35,014 bases of DNA, taken from positions 1 to 35,014 of the forward strand of contig CAZBNW010000014.1 of NCBI GenBank assembly GCA_964493385.1, written 5' to 3'. This DNA is from Loki-b32 sp964493385 (GTDB lineage Archaea > Asgardarchaeota > Lokiarchaeia > Sigyniarchaeales > SOKP01). The notes under the pieces were generated by a model that saw nothing but the letters and a program-made list of their open reading frames with translations, did no database searches and had not been told where the DNA came from. The translations under genes and the position numbers were made by a program. How positions within the stretch are numbered: position 1 is the stretch's first letter; the number at the start of each line of letters is the position of its first letter. Of the stretch, positions 22,714 through 30,400 are shown one piece after another.

Positions 22714-24372
22714 TTGATTGGCCTACTGCTTATACGTTTTGATCCTCTTTTTGGACCCAGTATCTTTTTAAAAGCGCCAAAAGCATTAGATGATGAACTG
22801 ATACAAGATATTCCCTCATTAATAGAACTGCCAACAAAAGGAGTGTTTATTCACATATTCAAAGAAATTAAAACAGCAAATTTATTCTTTAAACAACCTA
22901 ACAAATTTGCCCGAGGAGGATATGAAAGCTTTTTAATAACTATTCTTACAGAAATCAAAACTGAAATAAGTTTAATGCTTGCAAATAAACTTCTTGAAGG
23001 GTTTGCTCACTATCTTATAAATCTTGAGGATGCATACCTAGCCTTCGATTATGAACCTAAAGATCACAAAGCAGATCCTATTAAACTAAAAGAAATTGAG
23101 AACTTCTTTTTTTCTTATTTTGAGTCTATTAAACCCGCAATTAAGACTTTAGAAATGGCAGAGCATAGATATCAAGCTTTATTTCAGGCAGCTAGGGACG
23201 CAATCTTCATAGTAAATCGCGATACAGGAGTTGTAGTTGATGTTAATTTAGAAGCAGAAAAATTAGTTGAAAAAACAAGAGAAGAAATTGTTGGCGTTGA
23301 AGCATTAGAACTTGATTTATTCGATGAGGGATTAGTCGATCCAAATATGGTTAAACATTTAATTGGTCAACCTCCACCAATTATTTCAAGGATAAAAAAA
23401 TCAACTGGTACGCAGTTATATCTTGAAGTTAGTATAAATGAGATTCAATTGGAAGAGGAATTTTTTACTCAATATTTATTTCATGATTTTACAGATTTAT
23501 ATTCAATAGAGGATAAACTTAAAGAACATGCTAAGAAAATTGCTACATTGAATAAATTTATAAGCATTGCCAATCAATCAACAGATTTATCTAATTTATT
23601 AAATAAAACAACAGATTCAATCGTAGAATTCTTAGATCTTATAGGATGTTGTATCTATCTTGTAAACAGAAGCCTTAACATCGCTACAATTAACGCACAT
23701 AAAGGACTTCCACAATTTTTTTTTGAAATGAATAATAATCTTGAAATTAATAAAAGTCCTTATGAGATTGTTTTTACACAAGGAGTAGCTCTTTTCAATG
23801 AAAATTTTCCTGAATTTATTAAACAGTTTTTCAAGGGGATCGAATCTGTTTCTGGTGCTGTAATCCCATTATTTTCGAAATTTGAAATAATCGGTTCAAT
23901 TAATATGATTTTAAAAGATCATACACCATTATCTGTAGAGGATATGGAGTTAATTATCTCAATTGGTTTGGAAATAGGGGCAGCAATAGAAAAAATAAAA
24001 AGTCAAGAAGATTTAAGACAAACCGAAGCGAAAAATGCAATTCTTCTCAAGCATATTCCTTTCTCGATTTTTCGAATATCTATTGATGGTATCATACAAG
24101 ATGCTCAACTAGATAAAAAAATAGGGAAAGTATTTGAAATAACTACATCCACCGAAAATTTCATCGGAAGGAGTATATATGATATATTACCAAAAGAAAT
24201 TGCTGAAGAAGTGTTAGTTAACGTAGAAAAAGCCCTCGAAATGAAAGTATCAACTGAAATGAAGTTCACGTTACCATTTAAAGAAAACCAGATAATTTTT
24301 CGTTCTGATATTGTACCAATTGGAAAAGATATGGTTTTAGCATTTCTACAAAATCTAACCAGAACGTGGTAA
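22714..24372 (+). CDS. longin-PAS-GAF-PAS sensory protein without kinase domain
   Basis: The 552-aa product starts at TTG. The frame is closed by a TGA nine bases upstream, so the start cannot lie further out. Residues 1-115 are a longin/roadblock-like domain (FDPLFGPSIF). A PAS domain occupies 152-262 (YQALFQAARDAIFIVNRDTG), a GAF domain 285-428 (GCCIYLVNRS, GAVIPLFSKFEIIGSI) and a degenerate PAS-like domain 440-550. No HisKA, HATPase, GGDEF or output domain is present, so it must signal through protein contacts, plausibly with the longin/roadblock GTPases encoded next to it (inference). Its stop codon abuts that of the convergent GTPase gene. Confidence 0.8.
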   Translation: MIGLLLIRFDPLFGPSIFLKAPKALDDELIQDIPSLIELPTKGVFIHIFKEIKTANLFFKQPNKFARGGYESFLITILTEIKTEISLMLANKLLEGFAHYLINLEDAYLAFDYEPKDHKADPIKLKEIENFFFSYFESIKPAIKTLEMAEHRYQALFQAARDAIFIVNRDTGVVVDVNLEAEKLVEKTREEIVGVEALELDLFDEGLVDPNMVKHLIGQPPPIISRIKKSTGTQLYLEVSINEIQLEEEFFTQYLFHDFTDLYSIEDKLKEHAKKIATLNKFISIANQSTDLSNLLNKTTDSIVEFLDLIGCCIYLVNRSLNIATINAHKGLPQFFFEMNNNLEINKSPYEIVFTQGVALFNENFPEFIKQFFKGIESVSGAVIPLFSKFEIIGSINMILKDHTPLSVEDMELIISIGLEIGAAIEKIKSQEDLRQTEAKNAILLKHIPFSIFRISIDGIIQDAQLDKKIGKVFEITTSTENFIGRSIYDILPKEIAEEVLVNVEKALEMKVSTEMKFTLPFKENQIIFRSDIVPIGKDMVLAFLQNLTRTW

Positions 24373-25410
24373 TTACTTTAAAACCTTTCTTAATTTTTCA
24401 GCTTTATTTTGAAATTCAATTGCAAGCGAATCATCTCCAAGTTCAAGACAGATATTACTAATTTTATCGAATAACTCTAATGTTTCTTGAAATTCTCCTT
24501 GTTCTAAAGCATTTTGTATTTTTTCCATCAGAACATCTCTTTCAAATATAGGTTTAAGTAACGGTGATACTTTCGCATCCATATCTAATAGGTCGGCAAT
24601 TATCCGAATCATTTTTGCTCGATTGTTTGGTTCAATAGCTATGAAAGAATATGTTTTTTGTCCCATTATCCTTTCAATATCTTCAATGATCATCGCTTTT
24701 GGTAGATCTTGTTTATTAGCAATAACTGCCAAACGAGCATAAGGAACTTCCTTATTTACTAATTCGAAAAAATATATGCTTTTTTCAAGATTTTCAAGTG
24801 TTGAATCTGTCATTAAGAGTACGGCATCTGATCCTCTTATAAATTTTTCCCATAGAAAATCAAATTGATCCTGCCCGGCAAAATCCCATAAGTAGAAATG
24901 TAATTTTCCAATTTTAATGGTTGCGACTTCACCTGTAATAGTAGGAATATGTTGTGTAGGAATTTCTTCTGATTTTATAAGTTTAGTAGTGGTGGTTTTT
25001 CCAACTCCTGAAAATCCTACAATTGATATCTTGGGTTTTAGATTTCGATGAATTGTATCAACTATAGGATTTAAAACATCGGTTAATATTGTAACATTGT
25101 TATTATTGATGCTATCACCATAAAAATCTAAAAATTCTTTCTTAAAGTTATTTAATTGGGGTTTGATACTTTTAAATTCGTCACCTAGTCCAGTTACAAA
25201 AAGGAAAATTAAGTTTAAACTTTTTTCTACTATATATGAAAGTTTATATTCAAAGAATTCATACGACCTAATGTCCTCACCAAATTTCAAAAAGGCAGCT
25301 TTCTTAATATTTAAATAGACATTTGTAAAGAGAGAATCGTCTAACCCTTTAGCATAATTCCTTTGATATATTATATTATCGTTTAAAATTATATAAACTT
25401 GGCGTAGCAT
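24373..25410 (-). CDS. Arf/Ras-like small GTPase with N-terminal longin-like and C-terminal helical domain
   Basis: The 345-aa product combines an N-terminal longin-like region (1-100, starting RQVYIILNDNIIYQRNY), a GTPase core and helical hairpins (285-345, ALEQGEFQETLELFDKI). G1 is GFSGVGKT (132-139), G2 the T in PTITGE, G3 WDFAGQD (175-181, glutamine present) and G4 NKQD (232-235). G5 is only weakly SAK-like. The core is Arf/SRP-beta-like in its WDFAGQ. The architecture is a fusion rather than a stand-alone Ras fold, as reported for many Asgard GTPases. The gene is 25 bp downstream of the Rag-like gene, in the same operon. Confidence 0.85.
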   Translation of the reverse strand: MLRQVYIILNDNIIYQRNYAKGLDDSLFTNVYLNIKKAAFLKFGEDIRSYEFFEYKLSYIVEKSLNLIFLFVTGLGDEFKSIKPQLNNFKKEFLDFYGDSINNNNVTILTDVLNPIVDTIHRNLKPKISIVGFSGVGKTTTTKLIKSEEIPTQHIPTITGEVATIKIGKLHFYLWDFAGQDQFDFLWEKFIRGSDAVLLMTDSTLENLEKSIYFFELVNKEVPYARLAVIANKQDLPKAMIIEDIERIMGQKTYSFIAIEPNNRAKMIRIIADLLDMDAKVSPLLKPIFERDVLMEKIQNALEQGEFQETLELFDKISNICLELGDDSLAIEFQNKAEKLRKVLK

Positions 25411-25435
25411 GTTTATAATCTAAAAAATTTTTCAA

Positions 25436-26353
25436 CTAATTATAATATTGACTTAATTCTTCCTTTATTTTATTTATCAATTTATTTAAATCATTCTCTT
25501 CTACGGTCTCTGAGAAAAATGTTATATTTTTAAAATTTGAATGGTAATTGCTAATATCCTCTCCTAACATATATAATATTTTAGAACCTGCATTTATAAA
25601 CCTGCTTTTAGAAATAATTTCTTCTGATGATGTGCTTGATCTGTGAATAACTTCATATAAATAATAAAGAGTACTCGCATCAAAATCAGGAGAAGAAACT
25701 TGAATAACAAGGTTATTATTATGATTAGAAACAACACAAATTGTTTTAGATAAACCATTCATGGTTTTTTTAATAATTTCCTTTAGATTTGAAGTATCTT
25801 TTGAATAATTACTGAATATATCTGAAAGTGCATTATAAACAGTATATATTAAGTTAGGATGTAAACTGGTGAAATAAATCGATAATTCCTCAGGTAGATT
25901 TAATTGTTTGATTACTTGCCGTCTAATCAAGGCAAGCATACTGCCGATCTTCTTATGAATTAGAAGATCAATTTTATGAAGAAATAATATAAGTTTCGCA
26001 TCAATTTCTTGCTTTTTTTTAATTTCATAAATTTTTTGAATATCATCAATAATATCTTGAGAATTTGCGATCCAAGTGGGATAATCGAAGATATATATAA
26101 TTGCACTGGTATCTCCAAATGTTAAAATCTGTTTTTGTTCATCTTCCAATAATAAAGGAAGCGACTGACCAGGACTGTCCAAGAGACTAATTTTTAGATC
26201 CATAAAATTATGTACAGAATACTTAATTCCTATTGTTGCTTCAAGAGGGAACATTATTAATTCATTTGGATCTTGTCCTTCAAAAATAACTTTTTTAATA
26301 GTTGTTTTACCTACTTCTGGCTTGCCAACTAACGCAATACGTTTAGTTACCAT
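25436..26353 (-). CDS. Gtr/Rag-like GTPase with C-terminal roadblock-like domain
   Basis: The 305-aa product has G1 GKPEVGKT (10-17), G2 T40, G3 DSPGQ (59-63) and G4 HKID (126-129). The run IIYIFDYPTW followed by a long helix and FLHKIDLL is the layout of Gtr1/RagA GTPases. Residues 185-305 form an alpha/beta domain that fits the roadblock-like C-terminal domain of Rag proteins (inference from position and pattern). The HKID version of G4 is characteristic of the Rag family. In eukaryotes Rag dimers bind roadblock partners on lysosomes, so a membrane-tethered nutrient switch is a fair guess. It is the first gene of the GTPase pair. Confidence 0.8.
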   Translation of the reverse strand: MVTKRIALVGKPEVGKTTIKKVIFEGQDPNELIMFPLEATIGIKYSVHNFMDLKISLLDSPGQSLPLLLEDEQKQILTFGDTSAIIYIFDYPTWIANSQDIIDDIQKIYEIKKKQEIDAKLILFLHKIDLLIHKKIGSMLALIRRQVIKQLNLPEELSIYFTSLHPNLIYTVYNALSDIFSNYSKDTSNLKEIIKKTMNGLSKTICVVSNHNNNLVIQVSSPDFDASTLYYLYEVIHRSSTSSEEIISKSRFINAGSKILYMLGEDISNYHSNFKNITFFSETVEENDLNKLINKIKEELSQYYN

Positions 26354-26549
26354 AAGTCTACATTTTATTTCTATAATTTAATTTTTTGATAGGATAATAA
26401 GTACTTTTTATAATCAAATAAAAAACTATATATTTAAACTTGAGTAAAACGATACAATTAACTTAATAGATAAATTTTGAATTCCCATAGAAGTAAAGCT
26501 ATGTAGAAATAAGAATTTTTAATAAATTAAATAAAATAATAAAATACAT

Positions 26550-27785
26550 TTAAATTTTTGACGCTATTAAATCAATGATATCAATGATTTGAATCTTTTC
26601 TTGGATCTCAGTTCCACTATCTTTATAAGCATCTGTTAAATTGCCAATACAGAAAGGACAACTAGTTGTCAGTATATCTGCTCCGGCTTCGATTGCCTCA
26701 TTTATCCTTTCTTTTGAAATTTCAAGGGCTAATTCAGGAAATTGGCTTTTTACACCACCACCTGCTCCACAACACCATGCATTTTTTCTATTTCTTTTCA
26801 TCTCAACAAGTTCAATTCCTGGGATTTTAGAGATTACTTGACGAGGAATTTCATAAAGATCCATATGCCGCCCGAGATGGCAAGGATCATGATATGTTAC
26901 CCTTACTTTCTCACCTTCTTCTGATTTAAACGGAATTTCATTATTATTTAACATTTCTATTAAAATTTCGGTAATATGTTTTACTTCGAAAGGTAATTCT
27001 TCACCTAATAATTCAGGATAATCCTTTTTCCAAGTTCGATAACATCCCGCACAAGCTGTAAATACAATTTTTGCATATGTTTTCTTAAGGTCTTCTATAT
27101 TATGCTTCATTATGTCTAAAGCAGATTTTTCATCCCCAATACGTAATGCAATTGAACCACAACAACTTTCATGTTTCGACATTGCAATCTCTTTTCCAGT
27201 AGATTGAAAAATTTTAACCATATTTTTTAATGTATCTATCTGTCTTAAAGGCATAGTACATCCACCAAAAAACGCAATCTCACCTGTCTCTTTAATATTT
27301 GGGAGGTCTTTTGCCCATTCTACTTTTTTATCATTACTTTCTCCGTAGGGATTCATCATTTCGTCATTTTTCATATATTCAATTAGTTTTGCATGTTTTT
27401 CTAGTGGAGCAAATCCCGCTTCAACAAGATCTTTTCTTAATGCATTCCATACTTCTACATGATCAATCCATTTCGCAGTATTACAAATGATATATTCATT
27501 TTGAGTCTGATGGCATACTTCTGTACAATTACCGCATTCAGAACATTGATAAACGAACTCAGCTAAATTCTTACTTAAATCTAATTTTTCTTCTAAAATG
27601 CTTTTAAGAACATTCATTCTTCCACGAGAGAAATAAATTTCAAATGCTTCTTCTCCTAAAGCTTCCTTTATAGGGCAAGTTAAATATCTTCCCACAGCAG
27701 GTCTTATAGCATAACCGCAATCTCCACAATTCATGCAGGACATAATAGCTTTCCACTGACTTTTTAGATTTTCTAATTTACTCAT
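26550..27785 (-). CDS. CCG-domain iron-sulfur reductase (GlcF/HdrD-like)
   Basis: The 411-aa product has two N-terminal [4Fe-4S] sites. The first, C17-C20-C23-C37, is stretched: 13 residues rather than three precede its last cysteine. The second, C81-C84-C87-C91, is standard. Two cysteine-rich CCG domains follow, each with the CCG motif: HESCCGSIALRIG and NAWCCGAGGGVKSQF. This is the electron-transfer partner of FAD-linked 2-hydroxyacid dehydrogenases. The start lies four bases after the stop of the FAD oxidase gene, so the two form a translationally coupled pair. Confidence 0.9.
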   Translation of the reverse strand: MSKLENLKSQWKAIMSCMNCGDCGYAIRPAVGRYLTCPIKEALGEEAFEIYFSRGRMNVLKSILEEKLDLSKNLAEFVYQCSECGNCTEVCHQTQNEYIICNTAKWIDHVEVWNALRKDLVEAGFAPLEKHAKLIEYMKNDEMMNPYGESNDKKVEWAKDLPNIKETGEIAFFGGCTMPLRQIDTLKNMVKIFQSTGKEIAMSKHESCCGSIALRIGDEKSALDIMKHNIEDLKKTYAKIVFTACAGCYRTWKKDYPELLGEELPFEVKHITEILIEMLNNNEIPFKSEEGEKVRVTYHDPCHLGRHMDLYEIPRQVISKIPGIELVEMKRNRKNAWCCGAGGGVKSQFPELALEISKERINEAIEAGADILTTSCPFCIGNLTDAYKDSGTEIQEKIQIIDIIDLIASKI

Positions 27786-27789
27786 TTTT

Positions 27790-29304
27790 TTAATCCCCCC
27801 AAAAATTAAATTTACCTCTAGATAAAATCATATTTGGATCAAGTACCTTCTTTATTGATTTCATAAAATTATAATATTCCGATGAATATGCCCCAATGTC
27901 AACCATATGGCGAGAGCCAATATCTCCAAGCATATAATATTGCACTCCGTGTTTTGCTACTCTTTCTATCATGGACTTCCATAGTTTAAGATTGAGTACA
28001 TTAAAGTCTTCTCGTATTTTACCATCATAATAACTCGTAAAGGTAACTAATCCACATGTTACTTCCACACTATTACCATCTACTAATAAGATTGGTCCGC
28101 TCCCAGTTATAGGTCTGAAACCGGTAACATCTATAAATTTTTGCATATCTTCTGAATGTTCTATATCCCATTGGTCAAGATCCTGTAAGAGATTAGGATA
28201 GCCATTAATAGGTGTAAAACATTCTGTGACTATTGCTTCTAAACCAGGAAGTAAACCCCACATATTATGATATAATTGCCAATGTCCTTGCTCTGCATAA
28301 TGCCATTTAGCAATATTGCCATCCGAAATCTCCGGACCTAAATCTTCTGCTTTTTTGCTTAAAAAGATGTTATCTAATTGTTTAGTTTTTTCCTCTAATT
28401 CTGCTTCTGAATTTGCTTCAATAGTATAAAAAACAACACCTCTTTTTTTCTTCAATTTTTCCCACATAGGATATATCCCTTGTTCACAGCCGATCCTTAC
28501 GACAAGATCCATTATATACATAGCATCGTAAACATCAATTCCTTTTTGTCTTATTTCTGTTAAAATTTGTGCAGACACTTCATTTGCCCTTCGAGGCATT
28601 GCAAAAGTCTTATAAGTAGCAAAGGGAGGTCGTGGAAATACCTGTAATGAAATTTTAGTTTTTACTCCATATATCCCATTGTCACCACAGAAAAGTCCTG
28701 CCAAATCAGGCCCATTACCATACCTGATAAATGGAAATTTAGTAAAAATATTTGTTTGGGAACCAGTATTAATAATTTCTCCGGTTGGCAAAACTACTTC
28801 CATTGAAACCACTTGATTAGTACATGCACCATACTTAGCACCTCCACCACCTCCTACTGAATGATGGGAAACCCCCCCACCAATTGAAGCTGCCATTCCA
28901 GAACCAGGCCCCATACAGCCAGTGTAGTATCCAAATTTAGCCAACCACTCATTTAGTTTACCCCATGAAATCCCTGCTTCTGCTGTAACAATAAGATTAT
29001 CCTCATCCAAATCAAGAACATTATTCATTCTTTTCGTATCTAAAACAATACCACAATCTCCAATTGGCTTAGCACCGCCAAATTCGCCAGCTCCTCCACC
29101 TCGAGGGATAACAGGAATATTTTCTTCGTTTGCTACTTTGAGAATTTCGGAAATTTCTTGTGCATCCTTGGGACGAATGACAATCTCGGGAACACCTTGT
29201 AAAACGATATCAACAGTTCTCGAATAAGCATGACGAACATAAATATCATTCGATATATAATTTTTAGTAACAATTTTTTCTAATTTTTGATACATATCTG
29301 ACAT
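27790..29304 (-). CDS. FAD-linked 2-hydroxyacid (lactate/glycolate-type) dehydrogenase
   Basis: The 504-aa product has an FAD-binding PCMH domain (about 35-215) with IPVIPRGGGAGEFGG and the gatekeeper stretch CMGPGSGMAASIGGGVSHHS, then a substrate-binding cap and a C-terminal domain ending in the DPNMILSRGKFNFWG pattern typical of GlcD/DLD-type enzymes. Together with the iron-sulfur partner it probably oxidises D-lactate, glycolate or another 2-hydroxyacid and passes electrons to a quinone, ferredoxin or flavodoxin. The exact substrate is not visible. The ATG start has short, AT-rich upstream DNA. Confidence 0.9.
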   Translation of the reverse strand: MSDMYQKLEKIVTKNYISNDIYVRHAYSRTVDIVLQGVPEIVIRPKDAQEISEILKVANEENIPVIPRGGGAGEFGGAKPIGDCGIVLDTKRMNNVLDLDEDNLIVTAEAGISWGKLNEWLAKFGYYTGCMGPGSGMAASIGGGVSHHSVGGGGGAKYGACTNQVVSMEVVLPTGEIINTGSQTNIFTKFPFIRYGNGPDLAGLFCGDNGIYGVKTKISLQVFPRPPFATYKTFAMPRRANEVSAQILTEIRQKGIDVYDAMYIMDLVVRIGCEQGIYPMWEKLKKKRGVVFYTIEANSEAELEEKTKQLDNIFLSKKAEDLGPEISDGNIAKWHYAEQGHWQLYHNMWGLLPGLEAIVTECFTPINGYPNLLQDLDQWDIEHSEDMQKFIDVTGFRPITGSGPILLVDGNSVEVTCGLVTFTSYYDGKIREDFNVLNLKLWKSMIERVAKHGVQYYMLGDIGSRHMVDIGAYSSEYYNFMKSIKKVLDPNMILSRGKFNFWGD

Positions 29305-29448
29305 AATTGTATTTTCATATCCACTTTTTATTAGAATAATTTATAATAGAGACAATAAATTACTTAAATATATTCCAATTTAAAGTAAGGTTAGATATTC
29401 AAAAGGAAAACGTAAATCTAAAAAATTATGGAGCTAAAGGTGTAAGAA

Positions 29449-29733
29449 ATTTATTATCGAGGATACATATTAATTCGCCTAAAAGCAATTGGTACAGAAT
29501 GGAAAGTCGTTGAAAAATTGACTAATTTAAAATCTACTGAACAAGACGAAGATTGGAAAATCACATACGCAACTCCAATTTATGGAGGTTGGGATGTAAT
29601 GGTTGAGTGTTCTTTTTCTAAGTTAAGAGATATAGATAGAATTGTTACTTTTTGTAGAGTTGATAAAGATTTATCCCAATGGATAGAAGAAACAACCACA
29701 CTTATGGGCTCCAAAAATGATTATCCTGGTTAA
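29449..29733 (+). CDS. stand-alone Lrp/RAM-like domain protein, probable AUU start
   Basis: The coding frame runs from a stop at 29443-29445. The residues before the first in-frame TTG (29518), YYRGYILIRLKAIGTEWKV, already fit the first strand and helix of an Lrp/AsnC ligand-binding (RAM) domain, followed by TPIYGGWDVMVECSF and a C-terminal strand. With the start at ATT 29449 the product is 94 aa. AAAGGTG at 29435-29441 lies in the spacing expected before that ATT, as AAAGGGTG does before the TTG at 638. No helix-turn-helix is present. It may sense amino acids or assemble with Lrp-like regulators. Confidence 0.6.
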   Translation: MYYRGYILIRLKAIGTEWKVVEKLTNLKSTEQDEDWKITYATPIYGGWDVMVECSFSKLRDIDRIVTFCRVDKDLSQWIEETTTLMGSKNDYPG

Positions 29734-29777
29734 ATTCATTTTTTGTTGATTTTGATAAAATTTAGGTTTAAGATATT

Positions 29778-30362
29778 TTGATTAAAGCAAGAAAGTACAT
29801 TATTCTTATCAGCTTATTAATTATTTTAACCATTCCGATTGTTTTTGGAGTTTATCTCGAATATTTCACAGTAAAGGAATTAAATTGGTTTGTAATCCTT
29901 ATTTTTATAACAGGTTTAATAGTACTTTTATTTCTGGGTAAAATTATGGAAATTTTTGGTTATAACAATGAGAGTATCGAAGTCATTAGAAAACAAGATG
30001 TTATCAATGCTTTTATTAATAGAAATAATAGAATAATCATTTGGTTTTTCTTTCCAATAATTATAATTATAGAAGAATTAGTTTTTAGGTATTATAGTAT
30101 TGGAATTTTAGTTCACATATTAGATTTAGAATCAGTTGCAGCTATATTCATTTCAAGCTTGATTTTTTCTTTATTTCATATTCACATCTGGTTTCGTTAT
30201 AAAAATTTAACGATTCTTTTAATCAACCTTGGATATCCTTTTTTAATGGGATTATATATTAGCTATATATTTTTAAAATTAGGGATTATACCTTGCATAT
30301 TAATTCATTATTCTATAGCTCTCTTTTCGTACTATAACATTTATAGAAGATATTTCAAATAA
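29778..30362 (+). CDS. CPBP (CAAX-type) intramembrane glutamic protease
   Basis: The 194-aa product starts at TTG and has about six membrane spans. Motif 1 is EELVFR (E99-E100, R104), motif 2 FSLFH (F130, H134) and motif 3 the H177 in CILIHYSIALF. These are the catalytic residues of CPBP/Rce1-type proteases. Prokaryotic members process peptides, prenylated proteins or membrane proteins, so a specific role cannot be assigned. The C-terminus is short and basic (YRRYFK). It is 44 bp downstream of the RAM-like gene and may share its transcript. Confidence 0.82.
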   Translation: MIKARKYIILISLLIILTIPIVFGVYLEYFTVKELNWFVILIFITGLIVLLFLGKIMEIFGYNNESIEVIRKQDVINAFINRNNRIIIWFFFPIIIIIEELVFRYYSIGILVHILDLESVAAIFISSLIFSLFHIHIWFRYKNLTILLINLGYPFLMGLYISYIFLKLGIIPCILIHYSIALFSYYNIYRRYFK

Positions 30363-30400
30363 AAAGAATAAAAAAAATTAGAAAATAATAAAAAATTTCC

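Noticed and set aside
26450..26549. Possible small RNA in the gap before the GTPase operon promoter
   Set aside because: No paired stems of useful length, no tRNA signals and no consistent T-run; looks like ordinary intergenic sequence.
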